A stretch of DNA of 36,907 nucleotides from Candidatus Lambdaproteobacteria bacterium RIFOXYD2_FULL_50_16 (GCA_001783695.1 MFNE01000016.1:22639-59545); one strand, 5' to 3'. Counted from the first letter of the stretch, positions 23,454-33,092 are shown. Notes: generated from the letters alone by a model not told the origin. Program-made: numbers and translations.

Positions 23454-26400
23454 TTGCCCGCTTCCCCCCCTGAGCAAGAACTCAACCAAATCCGTAAAGA
23501 AAACCGTCGCCTACATTTACGCCTTTTGGGCCGTGAACGGGGTTACCAAGCGTTGTTTAGTTTGGCTCAGCAACTTCAAAGCGATCCTAGATACCTAAGC
23601 CCAGAACGAATCACGCCACTTTTAGAGCGGTACGAAGGCGGTTTTTTAGTAATCGAGCCAAAAGGTCTTTTGGCGGCAAATAGTCTCGGGTTGGAATTAA
23701 CAGAAGGATGCCAAGGCCATCCGCTTGGGTGGGATATTAAACAACAGATCCAAGCAACCAAAGGGCTGGCCAAAAATGGGGTGTTCGAGGCCCAAGGAAA
23801 AGCCGGTTTTTGGGAGCAAGCGGTGCTGGTGCCCTTGGCAGGAGACAGGCAGTTGGTCTGCCTTTGGCCCGACCTTTCTGAAACCCAAATGGGAGAAATC
23901 ACCGCCAGTGAGGCCTCTCTGCGAACCATCTTTAATTCGGTTCACGATGGGATTTTTATTCACGACCTCGACGGGAACCTTCTTGATATCAACGAACCGG
24001 CCCTCAAACTCTTTGGTTTAAACTCGAAAGAGCGGGCGTTACGCTTGAGCTTTATTGGGGATTACTCGGCTTCATCTAATCCGCTGGAACGCTTGCCAAC
24101 TTTGTGGCAAAAGGCGCTGGGTGGACATTCAACCCTGTTGCAATGGAAGGCTCGCCGCCCTGGTGATGGGAGTCTTTTTGACGCAGAAATAGCCATTGGC
24201 AGCCTGATCCTGCACGGGCAGCCGGCGATTATGATTAATTTGCGCGACATTACCTCTGAACAGACAACTTGGCGAGACCTAGCCCAAACCCAAGCTAATA
24301 TCGAATCGATCCTAGAGTCCCAACAGGAACCGATTTGGGCGGTGGATAGTCAATTTCGCTTCTTGGTCTTTAATAGTTATTTTAAAGCGGTTTATAAAAA
24401 GCTCTTTCAAGTCGAGGCCCAGCCGGGGGTGTCCTTTCTGCACCCGATGGCCAAGGAGGAGGCCAACTTTTGGCGCGAGCGATTGACCCAGTCCTTGGGG
24501 GGCGTCAAATTAAACCTTGAATACTCGGTCACTTTGGCCGGAGAAAAACGGGTCTTTGAGGTAACTCTTAATCCAATCCATCAACAAAACCAATTTATTG
24601 GCGTGACCGCATTTGGTCAGGACATTACCACCCGGATCGAACTTGACCAGCAAAAAGAGCGACAAAAAACCTTCTTGCGTAACCTGATCGACACCGATCC
24701 TAACCTGATTTTTGTAAAAGACAAGGAAGGACGTTTTATCGAAGCCAACCGTGCGGTTGCCCAATTGTACGGGGCTGATGTGGAAAGCCTGATTGGAAAA
24801 CTAGATAGCGAATTGGCCGACGCCCCGGCGGATATTTTCCGGTTATACGAGGCCGATTTAAAGGTTTTAGAACATGAACAGCCCTTTTTTATTCCTGAAG
24901 AAAAGCTTAAAAACCATTATGGAGAAGACCTTTGGGTTCAGTCGATTAAGGTCCCTTTAGCCGATGAAACTGGCAAGTTTAACCAGGTGCTTACCGTAGC
25001 CACCGACATTACCACCCGCAAACGGGCCGAAAAAAGGATGTTTGAGGCGAAAACCAGTGCTGAAAAGGCTAACCAAGCAAAGTCTGAATTCCTAGCCAAC
25101 ATGAGTCATGAGATCAGAACACCCTTGAATGCCATTTTGGGTTTTGCCGAGATTTTGAGGTCCCAAATCAGGGACGAACGGTATCAGGAATATTTACATA
25201 GCATTGATTCTGCTGGCAAAACTCTACTTTCGTTAATCAATGATATCTTGGATCTTTCAAAGGTAGAAGCAGGGAAACTCCATTTGCAGCTTGGCCCAAC
25301 CGATCTAAATCAGGTTATCTACGAAGTGACCCAAATATTTAACCAACGGATACTCGACAAGGGGTTGGAGCTTTATTTGATTATTGACCCCCTGCTTCCT
25401 AACTGTTTGCGGCTCGACGAGATTCGGATTCGCCAGGTTTTGCTTAACCTAATGGGCAATGCAGTCAAGTTCACCGAGTCTGGTTATATAAAGGTAGAAA
25501 TAAAGGTGGAATCGGCGTTTACCGATTTGTTTAACCTGCTGATTATGGTCGAGGATACCGGGGTAGGCATAGAAGACAAACAGCTTGATCTTATCTTTAA
25601 AGCCTTTGAGCAACAGCCTGGGCAAAGCAATGCTAAGTATGGAGGCACGGGTCTGGGCTTAGCAATTTCGCGCCGTTTGGTGGAGATGATGAACGGTCAG
25701 ATTACGGCTACACACAATCCCGAAGGGGGCGCGCGATTTGTACTCCGTCTGTCTGAAGCCCGAAGGGTTCCTGATTCTGAGGTATTAGCGCAGTCCCCCA
25801 CTAAGATTGATCCCTCAAATCTGGTTTTTAAACCCTCAAGGGTTTTAGTGGTGGACGATGTTCGCTCCAATCGGCAACTGATTCATGGTTTTTTACCCTA
25901 CCCAGAATTAACCTTGGCCGATGCTGCTGATGGGTTAGAGGCGATTAAACAGGCTGAATTATTCCCGCCAGATCTGGTTTTGATGGATCTTAAAATGCCG
26001 AATATGGACGGATACAAGGCTCTCGAAGCGCTGCGCAAAATACCTGGGCTAGAGCAAACCCCGGTGATTGCGGTAACCGCTTCGGTAATGAAATATGAAG
26101 AAGTGAGGTTGCAAACGATCTTTACGGACGTATTGCCCAAGCCGTTAACCCGTAATTCATTGCTTACTTGTGTCTCCCGATATTTAGAACATAAATTGGA
26201 TCACACCGCGACCCGGGAGGTTTCGGGGACTGCCCGTCAGCATTTATCCAAAGCGGATTTAGTTGTATTAGAAGCCTTTAATTCCCCGGAAGCTGCTCGT
26301 AGTTATCTGGATCGCTGCGCTTACTTAAAGCGCAGTTTGACTATCAACGAAATTGAAATTTTCGCACTTAGTATCAAAGAGTTAGCTGAAATCCAAGGGG

Positions 26401-26522
26401 CGGAAAACCTAATCCTTTGGGCTTCTGGTCTCGCCCAAGCTTGTGACCTTTTTTCTTTGCAGGAAATTACCGAAAATTTAGAAGAGCTCGAAAAGGCACT
26501 TGGCTTGTTGAGCCTTGAATGA
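23454..26522 (+). CDS. PAS-PAS-PAS hybrid histidine kinase with receiver domain
   Basis: A 1022-residue cytosolic sensor kinase. After an N-terminal coiled coil (ELNQIRKENRRLHLRLL) and ~100 residues of unknown fold come three PAS domains: ~160-280 (FNSVHDGIFIHDLDGNLLDI), ~283-400 (ILESQQEPIWAVDSQFRFL) and ~405-525 (LIDTDPNLIFVKDKEGRFIEAN). HisKA follows, with the phospho-acceptor in NMSHEIRTPLN (H552), then HATPase (NLMGNAVKFTE, VEDTGVGI, GGTGLGLAISRRL). The receiver domain has D801/D802, phospho-Asp D845 and K896. A ~110-residue helical tail ends the protein. No membrane segment is seen, so it senses a cytosolic signal. The start is TTG at 23454; it is supported mainly by frame and composition. 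The partner HPt may be the gene at 27885. Confidence 0.9.
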   Translation: MPASPPEQELNQIRKENRRLHLRLLGRERGYQALFSLAQQLQSDPRYLSPERITPLLERYEGGFLVIEPKGLLAANSLGLELTEGCQGHPLGWDIKQQIQATKGLAKNGVFEAQGKAGFWEQAVLVPLAGDRQLVCLWPDLSETQMGEITASEASLRTIFNSVHDGIFIHDLDGNLLDINEPALKLFGLNSKERALRLSFIGDYSASSNPLERLPTLWQKALGGHSTLLQWKARRPGDGSLFDAEIAIGSLILHGQPAIMINLRDITSEQTTWRDLAQTQANIESILESQQEPIWAVDSQFRFLVFNSYFKAVYKKLFQVEAQPGVSFLHPMAKEEANFWRERLTQSLGGVKLNLEYSVTLAGEKRVFEVTLNPIHQQNQFIGVTAFGQDITTRIELDQQKERQKTFLRNLIDTDPNLIFVKDKEGRFIEANRAVAQLYGADVESLIGKLDSELADAPADIFRLYEADLKVLEHEQPFFIPEEKLKNHYGEDLWVQSIKVPLADETGKFNQVLTVATDITTRKRAEKRMFEAKTSAEKANQAKSEFLANMSHEIRTPLNAILGFAEILRSQIRDERYQEYLHSIDSAGKTLLSLINDILDLSKVEAGKLHLQLGPTDLNQVIYEVTQIFNQRILDKGLELYLIIDPLLPNCLRLDEIRIRQVLLNLMGNAVKFTESGYIKVEIKVESAFTDLFNLLIMVEDTGVGIEDKQLDLIFKAFEQQPGQSNAKYGGTGLGLAISRRLVEMMNGQITATHNPEGGARFVLRLSEARRVPDSEVLAQSPTKIDPSNLVFKPSRVLVVDDVRSNRQLIHGFLPYPELTLADAADGLEAIKQAELFPPDLVLMDLKMPNMDGYKALEALRKIPGLEQTPVIAVTASVMKYEEVRLQTIFTDVLPKPLTRNSLLTCVSRYLEHKLDHTATREVSGTARQHLSKADLVVLEAFNSPEAARSYLDRCAYLKRSLTINEIEIFALSIKELAEIQGAENLILWASGLAQACDLFSLQEITENLEELEKALGLLSLE

Positions 26523-26577
26523 TAGTCCAGCATAACCTGGTCAACTATTGCCAGACTGCCCAACCTTTAAAAAACCT

Positions 26578-27882
26578 ATGGATCCCCGTACTAACTATCT
26601 AAAAAATACCGCTACCGATTCAAAAGACGATTTTGTCCGTCTGTTGTCACAGGTTGAACTATTTAACAAGTTACCTCGCGCTCTTTTAGAGCGTATCTTT
26701 GAATACGCCAAGTTTGTCACCTTAAGCCACGGAGACGAACCCGTCCGGCAGGGCCTGTTTGACCAAGAGGTTTTTTTGTTAATCGGGGGTCGCTTGGAGG
26801 TCTTTATTGGACCTAAGACCGATGAAAAGATGATTGATATTTTGGAGGCCCCTTTTACCCTCTTCGGAGAGCGCTGTATTTTAGGACAGCCACGAGGCGC
26901 CTCGATCCGCTCAGCCGGGGAAGGCCTTTTATTAGGGCTTGATCTTTCGAGCCTCCCAGACTTAAACGACCATCTTGAGAACCCTTCTGAAAGGGAACCT
27001 GACGAAGATTACCAACAAAATCTCGATATGTACTTGATCTTTGCCAGTGTATTAATTGAGCGGCTCGACCGTCTGGTTCGGGATCAATACAAATTGATCC
27101 ATAAAATCAAAGGTGTTCGTAAGACCAGTAGCATTTGGAAACACAATGTGTTGATGACCCGTCTTTTTAATCAGTTTGCCTCTGGCGGGATGGAACCAGA
27201 ATTATTGAAGCGTCAAACCTGGACCCGACTCACCCGTTGGCCGCAGGACCCTAAGTTGCAAGCGGTTTTAGCCGAAGATCTAATTGATACCCGTCTCTTG
27301 TATCACGAATTGATCCGCATGAAAGCGTTGGGAATTATCGAAGAGCTTGACCCTTTAGTGTACCGGTTGATCTCCCGCTTAGCAGATGCAGCCCAATTTT
27401 TGCCCGCCTACTATGAGCCCTTGCAAGTAGAAAAGGCGATGCTGCCGCCCTTGATCCCGTTGTCAGACTGTTTGTCTGATTTGTTTTTTGAATTGCAAAA
27501 ATCTGGGATTTTACAAAAACCATTAAGTATTAGCGATTTTTTTGACGCCTTAATGGCAGGCCCTTTATGGAGCCCTGCAAAGCTGGCTGCGGAACTCGCT
27601 AAAAAGGGACATCTAAGTGGGGTATTTGGGCAGGCTCATTTAATGCTGTTTTTTTGTGGGCAACTCATCGAGATGGTTAGCCGTGCTAACCGTATCATTG
27701 GTGATTATGTAGCCCACTTAGCTAATTATCACGCCTCACCCCGCCAATTTCAAGGGCACCATGGCCAGGAGTTGGCCACCGAGTTTCAAGTTTTTTTCAA
27801 AAAACTTTCTGACCGCCCCTCCTCTGACCAAGCCCCCAAGCCTGGGGGAGTAAACGACCTATTGGCCCAATTTGGGATGTAA
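26578..27882 (+). CDS. Cyclic-nucleotide-binding-domain protein
   Basis: A 434-residue protein whose N-terminal part (~25-130) is a cyclic-nucleotide-binding (CRP-like) domain: LLSQVELFNKLPRALLERIFEYAKFVTLSHGDEPVRQG, then LLIGGRLEVFIG and a degenerate phosphate-binding segment around LFGERCILGQPRGAS. The rest is a long helical region without a helix-turn-helix that I can identify. It is therefore more likely a signalling or scaffold protein than a CRP-type transcription factor. The frame is open from 26548 (TTG), but the ATG at 26578 gives a better start. It lies ~55 bases after the hybrid kinase on the same strand and ends two bases from the convergent HPt gene. Ligand unknown. Confidence 0.75.
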   Translation: MDPRTNYLKNTATDSKDDFVRLLSQVELFNKLPRALLERIFEYAKFVTLSHGDEPVRQGLFDQEVFLLIGGRLEVFIGPKTDEKMIDILEAPFTLFGERCILGQPRGASIRSAGEGLLLGLDLSSLPDLNDHLENPSEREPDEDYQQNLDMYLIFASVLIERLDRLVRDQYKLIHKIKGVRKTSSIWKHNVLMTRLFNQFASGGMEPELLKRQTWTRLTRWPQDPKLQAVLAEDLIDTRLLYHELIRMKALGIIEELDPLVYRLISRLADAAQFLPAYYEPLQVEKAMLPPLIPLSDCLSDLFFELQKSGILQKPLSISDFFDALMAGPLWSPAKLAAELAKKGHLSGVFGQAHLMLFFCGQLIEMVSRANRIIGDYVAHLANYHASPRQFQGHHGQELATEFQVFFKKLSDRPSSDQAPKPGGVNDLLAQFGM

Positions 27883-27884
27883 GG

Positions 27885-28247
27885 TTAAAATGTGGCCGTA
27901 ACCGCTCGCAGTTGAGTGATACTTTGCGTAATCAAGTTAGGTAACTGATTTAAATATTGGGGTATTTGACTGCGAAGTGCTTCATTGTTGGCTATTTGGA
28001 TTAGATAACACAAATCAGCCAATTTACTGGCCCCTAGGTTGGCGGCAATCCCCTTGATTCGGTGGGCTTCTTCAGCTAATTGTAGCCAGTCTTTTTTTTG
28101 ATAGAGATCGTTTAGCAGGGTTAGGTTTTTTGGGGTGTCTTGATCAAACTTATTGATCAAGGAAAAGTAGAAATCCTTCCCTAAAACCCGTCTAGTTTCA
28201 ATTAATTCAAGATCTAAAACCGTATCTTGCCGCCAATCAGTGGTCAT
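27885..28247 (-). CDS. Stand-alone HPt phosphotransfer protein
   Basis: A 120-residue histidine phosphotransfer protein. The acceptor motif is AHRIKGIAANLGASKL with H62, the usual HxxKG...G pattern. The rest is a four-helix bundle of normal length. Such proteins pass phosphate between receiver domains in multi-step relays. It converges with the cyclic-nucleotide-binding-domain gene (ends two bases apart) and lies ~1.4 kb from the hybrid kinase, whose receiver lacks a recognisable HPt, so it is a likely partner. ATG at 28247 with GGGAG upstream. Confidence 0.88.
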   Translation of the reverse strand: MTTDWRQDTVLDLELIETRRVLGKDFYFSLINKFDQDTPKNLTLLNDLYQKKDWLQLAEEAHRIKGIAANLGASKLADLCYLIQIANNEALRSQIPQYLNQLPNLITQSITQLRAVTATF

Positions 28248-28327
28248 AATTACTCCCTTTGAATGGGGCCAAACCTACCTGGAAGCCGCTATAAAAGAAA
28301 GATAAAACGAGTTTTTTTTGTAGAGGT

Positions 28328-29623
28328 TTAGGATTTTAACAGAGAACTGACCTTTACCAATTCGATCCCTTGCGCTTTTAAATCAGGCAGGGCCTTGGCT
28401 AACATCTCGTAGGTCGATTGTTTTGAGCGCCCCACAATGACTGCAATTTTATGGCTTTTGGCGATTTCAATCGCTTTATCGAGTTGAGCTTTTGCGGATT
28501 GTTCGTCAGCCCCTTCGTCCAGATAAAGATTTCGACTAAAAAAGGGCACTGCAAACCGGTTTGCTTGCCCCAAGGCGATTTCGCTGGGTGCGGTCCGGCT
28601 ATCTAAGAAAAACAACCCTTTATCGCTTAGCCCCTTCATTACCTGTTCCATGGCGGGCTGGTTGCCAACAAAGGCGGACCCCATGTGGTTACTGGCACCC
28701 ACTGCAAAAGGGACCTGGGCCAGGTTTGCTTCTAACTTTGCGGCCATTTGCTCTGGTTTATCGGCGAGCAACAAAGCTCCAGGCCCAGGGTTGGTTTGGG
28801 GGTAACTCTTGGGTTCCATGGGGATGTCTAATAAAACCTCAACCCCCATTTGGTGCGCCAATTCGGCAGTAGCCTTGGACTGGGCAAGGCCGGGCAGCAC
28901 CGCGAAAGTAAGGCTTTTGTTTAGCTGGGCAAACCGCTTAAAACGACCCAGGTCACTGCCCATATCGTCTATGATAATCACCAGCCGCCCTTGCCCAGCG
29001 ATTATAGGCACCGGCGACAAATTGGGTTGCTCTGCACCCTGGAGCGCCACCGTTTCCGCAACGGGGGAGACTTGGACGGGTAGTGTTTCAGCCGCGTTGG
29101 GCAATTGGACCTGCGCACCTAACTGGGCCTCAACCCGTACCCAAAGTTCGTTTTCTTTTTGAAAGTCTAGTTGAAATCTGGGCAGATCTGCTTGATGCGC
29201 CAGTGCGGGTAGGGCTTTAATCTCGACTGACAAACCCTCTTGATTCGCAAACTTTTGGGCTAGATCAATCAGGTTCGATTCTTTGATCCGATTAAATTTC
29301 TGCAAATAAGTGACGTAGGTATGCCCCTCTTGCCCCCCAACTGCGGCCACCCGGTCCAGTTGTTTAACCATCAAAAGTCCCCCATGGGACTGCCGCATAA
29401 AGCTAGCAAATCGCCCAGAAAATTCCTTTTGAGCTTGATAGTTTTCCCCTGATAAAATGAGGTTTTCTGACGAAGGCAGATCCTCTGGAAAGCTCGGGTT
29501 TCGCCCAAATATCAAGGACAAACAAAACAATATGGATATTAACCCCAGGCCGAAATAAGCAATTCGAAGATTGGTATTTAAGCGTAAAGCGAGGGATGAT
29601 TCTGGCGATTCTTGGACTTGCAT
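28328..29623 (-). CDS. YibQ-type divergent polysaccharide deacetylase
   Basis: A 431-residue protein with one N-terminal membrane anchor (IAYFGLGLISILFCLSLIFG), a ~180-residue low-homology periplasmic region, and a C-terminal divergent polysaccharide deacetylase domain (Polysacc_deac_2/YibQ family). The domain begins at RLVIIIDDMGSDLGRFKRF and shows LTFAVLPGLAQSK, DIPMEPKSYP, NHMGSAF and LFFLDSRTAP, all typical of the family. YibQ-like proteins are envelope proteins often encoded near divisome and peptidoglycan genes; their enzyme activity is not settled. The ATG at 29623 has no strong Shine-Dalgarno. There is no sign that it belongs to the pel pathway, which has its own PelA-type deacetylase. 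Confidence 0.85.
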   Translation of the reverse strand: MQVQESPESSLALRLNTNLRIAYFGLGLISILFCLSLIFGRNPSFPEDLPSSENLILSGENYQAQKEFSGRFASFMRQSHGGLLMVKQLDRVAAVGGQEGHTYVTYLQKFNRIKESNLIDLAQKFANQEGLSVEIKALPALAHQADLPRFQLDFQKENELWVRVEAQLGAQVQLPNAAETLPVQVSPVAETVALQGAEQPNLSPVPIIAGQGRLVIIIDDMGSDLGRFKRFAQLNKSLTFAVLPGLAQSKATAELAHQMGVEVLLDIPMEPKSYPQTNPGPGALLLADKPEQMAAKLEANLAQVPFAVGASNHMGSAFVGNQPAMEQVMKGLSDKGLFFLDSRTAPSEIALGQANRFAVPFFSRNLYLDEGADEQSAKAQLDKAIEIAKSHKIAVIVGRSKQSTYEMLAKALPDLKAQGIELVKVSSLLKS

Positions 29624-29704
29624 TGCTTTGGTTGTTTTGAGGGTTCCAAAAAAACTTGAGCTTATCTAAGCAAGTTCCGTTCCTCCAAAGCCTGGCAAAC
29701 CGCT

Positions 29705-29727
29705 AAAAATAAACCGGTCGGTTTATT
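29705..29727 (-). terminator. Rho-independent terminator after the GlpX-like gene
   Basis: On the minus strand AATAAACCG and CGGTTTATT form a perfect stem (29708-29727) around two bases and run into TTTA. The hairpin overlaps the TAA stop of the GlpX-like gene, ending the leftward PilZ-FBPase transcript. Confidence 0.65.
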
Positions 29728-30664
29728 AAAACACGGGTACATGATCAAAGAAATGAGTGGTTTCCATCCGCCTGAAGGTCCGTGATTCCCCTCTGGCAAC
29801 AAAACTATGGGTGACCGCCCCATTTCTGGTAAACCGCACCCCCCCTAAAAACTCACCATGAGTAATCCCGGTGGCCGCAAAACTCACCTCTTGGGTAGGG
29901 ACTAGGTTTTCTACCCTTAAAACGGCGCCCTCTTTTAATTTGCAAGACTTGATTTGTTCTTTTTGCATCTCACTTGTAGGTTGCAGTCGCCCTTCTAAAT
30001 AGCCCCCCAAACAACGGATTGCCGCTGAGATCATCACCGCATCTGGCGCGAGCCCAATCCCCATAAAAAGATCGGCTGTGCCTGTTAGTGCGGCCAAAGC
30101 GCCTGAAATCTCGCCTGCCTCTAAACGCTTGATCCGCGCTCCGCATTCTAGGATTTGAGCAATCAACTCTTGGTGCCTAGGTACGTCTAATACACAAACC
30201 GTCACGTTTTCGGTGTATTTACCCAAGGCGCGCGCCACGCGCTTAATGTTAATAATCGGCGATTGGTCGATCGAAACCAACCCGTGGGCCTCTTGTGGCA
30301 CCACTAACATATTCATCCACATCCGGGGCAAAGGGCGCAGATTCCCTGGTTTGGCTATCGCGGCATAACTAGCGGCGTTGTTTTTACCTTGGGCGGTCGC
30401 TTCGAACCCCTCCACCGCCACGGCGGTTAGGTCCATGTCCACCTGGCCACTGCCCACCTCTACCGGCAGTTGAACAAACTCTTCGCCTTTGAGCCGGTCA
30501 ATCACCAACCGACCTTTAACGTTAATCCGGTTGAGACCACGAATCAGGGATTCACGAGACGCGTTTAACAACTCCACCGGCTTTCCTTGGCCCTGGTGAA
30601 GCGCGGCGGTCAGTGCGGCTAATTCGGTCGCCCGAACCAGTTCCATGCCAAAGTTTTTGTCCAT
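29726..30664 (-). CDS. GlpX-like (class II fructose-bisphosphatase) homologue with degenerate metal site
   Basis: A 312-residue homologue of GlpX, the class II fructose-1,6-bisphosphatase of gluconeogenesis. Family identity is plain: MELVRATELAALTAALHQGQG at the start, SFAATGITHGEFLGGVRF and RGESRTFRRMETTHFF at the end. Aligned by eye to E. coli GlpX, most metal ligands are missing: D33 is L33, E57 is R57, and the DPIEGT motif reads AVAVEGF, so D85 is lost while E88 is kept (E85 here). GGAPEG reads GLAPDA, so E213 becomes Asp. The frame is intact and the fold residues are conserved, so this is probably a maintained pseudo-enzyme rather than a decaying gene. It follows the class III FBPase by 13 bases and a terminator overlaps its stop. 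Confidence 0.85.
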   Translation of the reverse strand: MDKNFGMELVRATELAALTAALHQGQGKPVELLNASRESLIRGLNRINVKGRLVIDRLKGEEFVQLPVEVGSGQVDMDLTAVAVEGFEATAQGKNNAASYAAIAKPGNLRPLPRMWMNMLVVPQEAHGLVSIDQSPIINIKRVARALGKYTENVTVCVLDVPRHQELIAQILECGARIKRLEAGEISGALAALTGTADLFMGIGLAPDAVMISAAIRCLGGYLEGRLQPTSEMQKEQIKSCKLKEGAVLRVENLVPTQEVSFAATGITHGEFLGGVRFTRNGAVTHSFVARGESRTFRRMETTHFFDHVPVF

Positions 30665-30677
30665 AAGGTGGGTCTGG

Positions 30678-32480
30678 TTATTCGCCTAGCGCCCGAATCT
30701 GGGCCAGAATTGATTTTTTTTCTGCCAGTAATTCGGCGGCTCTAAAGGTATCTTTTATCTTCAAAGGCCGGTCAAACGAATCAATCACCTCGATCAACAA
30801 GGGCACCGATTCAGATCGGGTATTGGCTTCTTTCATCTCCTCCGGGGTTGGCAAGATAACCCCGTATAGTTGAAGCGGGGTGTGAACCAAAGCGTGCCCA
30901 CGGTTGTAATAAGCTGCAGCAAACCCACCGTCTATATTTATGGCCACCCCATCTTCAGACGCCATCTTTTTACCCTTAGTCACATCGACCGGTGTATGTC
31001 CAAAGATCACCCGTTGCGCATTAAATTCCTTTAACATTTTTTGCTTAAAGGCATCGGTCTGCATATTGGTTTTCCAGAACAAACTAGGTTCTTTTTGGCA
31101 TTCCTTATCTTTGCGATAATATCGCTCAAAGGTTTTCATCGCCTCCTTGCCAAAAAAGGGCGACTTGGGCCCACACCAAAGGTAAAAAAACAAGGCTCGG
31201 TCGGCCACTTGGGGCTCGGTCCCGGTCAGATAGGCTTTCCCGGCGCGTTTAATGCTGGCGTCAATAAAATCGAGCAATGCCTTACCCCGCAGCCCTAAAA
31301 ACTCCTCAAATTCTCCATCCGCAGTCGAGGGTACCAGAGCATGAATATTAAGCAGGTTATAATGAACGTAATAGGTGTGGCCGCGCTCAAAGAAGAATTG
31401 TAACAACCTTTTTAGTTGCACATTGTGCAAAAACTGTTGCTCCAGGTCGTCCATCACCGCTGCTTCTTCAGCGGTCAGGCTTGCAGGAGCGGCTAGGTCA
31501 ATGGTGGGGAAGAAGTGATCATTTAAGTCAGAAGATTCCCCCAAAGAAAGGCGGGCGGCCAAGTCATGTATAGAGCGGCGATGCCCCATCTCGTACTCGG
31601 GGTGCTCTCCGATTAAGTGGTCTTCTAATTTAAACTGAATAACCGAAAGCGCCTTCTCCATCGCTCGACCTTCGGCGGTCTTAGCTTTTATGGCACCTGT
31701 GCATTTTTCCACGGGGTAGGTTTTTACAGCAAATTCCAAAAGCCGACTTAGGTTAAAGCCCAAACGGCTCATGAGTTCGAAGTGATCGTAGCGGCAGGTA
31801 ATCCGCATCGCTTCGGCGATTAGACAACGATTGCCAACCGCCGCCCCCATCCAAAGCACATCGTGATTGCCATAAACTAACCTCACCATCGCCGCATAAT
31901 CTTTAGAAGCCAAAATCCGAATAATTTTATCCGGTTGGGCCCCTCGGTCCCAGATGTCACCTAATACCATGATCCGGTCCACCAAAACCTTTTTTATCGC
32001 CCGACACAATTCGCCAATAAAACGCTCGGCGATCAAGGGCTCTTCAAAAACCGGATCAGGCACCGCGCGCCCGGCTAAAAGCCGACCCACCCAGGGCCGG
32101 TACTCTGCCTTGACCATACCGCCCAGATCGTGGGCCATGCCTTCCAACTTGTATTTGATCACTTCGGCTAGACACAAAATCACGTCTTGGCGGTCCATGG
32201 TCAGCCCAGCTTCTGCAAGGTAGCGTTGCTTGCGAATAACTCGGACTAAATATTGTAGTTTTTGGACGGAAAAGGTTTTAGGGAGGGCTTCTTTGCAGGT
32301 TTGATAAAGCATCCCAAAACGACCCCTTAGGATTGACTTAAACCGATCTCCTTCACCGTGAAGGTCTGAAATCCAGAGGGTCGAAGGGATGTTGGAACCT
32401 AGCGTGCCTTCTATCTCCAAAAGCCGTTGAGATAATTGGTCAAGCTGCTGGAACCCACTTTTGGCAGCAGATATATTCAT
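30678..32480 (-). CDS. fbp: Class III fructose-1,6-bisphosphatase (Firmicutes type)
   Basis: A 600-residue fructose-1,6-bisphosphatase of the FBPase_2 family, which removes the C1 phosphate in gluconeogenesis. It belongs to the calcineurin-like metallophosphatases, and all metal motifs are present: SDLHGE (D39, H41), GDIWDRG (174-180), GNHD (204-207) and FGHTP (~492-496). Length is close to the ~670 residues of B. subtilis Fbp. Class III FBPases are most familiar from Firmicutes but occur in some Bacteroidetes and Proteobacteria. It follows a PilZ gene by 12 bases and precedes the GlpX-like gene by 13, so the three look like one operon. The ATG at 32480 has little Shine-Dalgarno, which suggests coupling to the upstream gene. 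Confidence 0.93.
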   Translation of the reverse strand: MNISAAKSGFQQLDQLSQRLLEIEGTLGSNIPSTLWISDLHGEGDRFKSILRGRFGMLYQTCKEALPKTFSVQKLQYLVRVIRKQRYLAEAGLTMDRQDVILCLAEVIKYKLEGMAHDLGGMVKAEYRPWVGRLLAGRAVPDPVFEEPLIAERFIGELCRAIKKVLVDRIMVLGDIWDRGAQPDKIIRILASKDYAAMVRLVYGNHDVLWMGAAVGNRCLIAEAMRITCRYDHFELMSRLGFNLSRLLEFAVKTYPVEKCTGAIKAKTAEGRAMEKALSVIQFKLEDHLIGEHPEYEMGHRRSIHDLAARLSLGESSDLNDHFFPTIDLAAPASLTAEEAAVMDDLEQQFLHNVQLKRLLQFFFERGHTYYVHYNLLNIHALVPSTADGEFEEFLGLRGKALLDFIDASIKRAGKAYLTGTEPQVADRALFFYLWCGPKSPFFGKEAMKTFERYYRKDKECQKEPSLFWKTNMQTDAFKQKMLKEFNAQRVIFGHTPVDVTKGKKMASEDGVAINIDGGFAAAYYNRGHALVHTPLQLYGVILPTPEEMKEANTRSESVPLLIEVIDSFDRPLKIKDTFRAAELLAEKKSILAQIRALGE

Positions 32481-32492
32481 AAGCTAAATCAA

Positions 32493-32867
32493 TCAGCCGT
32501 TGGTTGAATCGTTAACAATAAAGAAGAGTTCTTTACGCACTAGGTCCGAATCGCCGGTGTTTAGTTCCAATAGTCGCCGAAGGTGAGTCAGCGAATCAAT
32601 CCCGATTTCGTCAAAACGAAACCCACATTGGTTGTCTTTTTTAAAAACCAAGGTCGAGTCTGCTTGAATTTGCACTGCCGTTCCAGCCAACTGAACCTCA
32701 ACCATCGCTTTTTGGCCAGATTGCGCAGGAAAGTCTTCCGAGACTTCCACTAAAACCCCCTTTAGGGAAACGTCAAGCAACTGGCATTCATAACGCTCTC
32801 CAGCAGAATGAAGATACGCCTCATGATCAAAATTAACTCGGCTATAATGCCTTCTTTCTTGTGACAT
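32493..32867 (-). CDS. PilZ-domain protein (c-di-GMP receptor), first gene of the FBPase operon
   Basis: A 124-residue PilZ protein. The c-di-GMP motifs are RRHYSR (R5-R10) and DVSLKG (D32-G37), followed by the beta-barrel strands typical of the domain (QKAMVEVQLAGTAVQIQADSTLVF, CGFRFDEIG) and a C-terminal helix. It has no other domain. It heads a leftward operon with two fructose-bisphosphatase homologues. This is the second single-domain PilZ protein in the window; the two differ clearly in sequence. A candidate promoter lies 46-75 bases upstream of the ATG. Confidence 0.88.
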   Translation of the reverse strand: MSQERRHYSRVNFDHEAYLHSAGERYECQLLDVSLKGVLVEVSEDFPAQSGQKAMVEVQLAGTAVQIQADSTLVFKKDNQCGFRFDEIGIDSLTHLRRLLELNTGDSDLVRKELFFIVNDSTNG

Positions 32868-32912
32868 AACTTCACGCGGAAGGAGTTTTAAAAGAACCTA
32901 ACTTCGGTAGTC

Positions 32913-32942
32913 ATGTTACCCCTTTTTTTAACCTTAGTCCAA
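32913..32942 (-). promoter_or_regulatory. Candidate promoter of the PilZ-FBPase operon
   Basis: On the minus strand TTGGAC (32942-32937), 18 bases, TAACAT (32918-32913). The match is fair and it lies upstream of the ATG at 32867. Confidence 0.4.
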
Positions 32943-33042
32943 TCTTCTTTGGACGCAGAGTTGGTTCTAGCACCCCAACGCCTAACTAAACAATTGCCCT
33001 CCCCATAAAAAATTTCGACCAAACAAACACCGTCTAATTCAG

Positions 33043-33071
33043 TTGACAGCCCCTAGCCAGTGGCCTACTGT
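33043..33071 (+). promoter_or_regulatory. Sigma70 promoter of tRNA-Pro
   Basis: A perfect -35 TTGACA (33043-33048), a 17-base spacer and TACTGT (33066-33071). Transcription would begin near 33079, about 14 bases before the mature tRNA. Confidence 0.75.
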
Positions 33072-33092
33072 TAAGGGCTCTTTACGAGAAGT

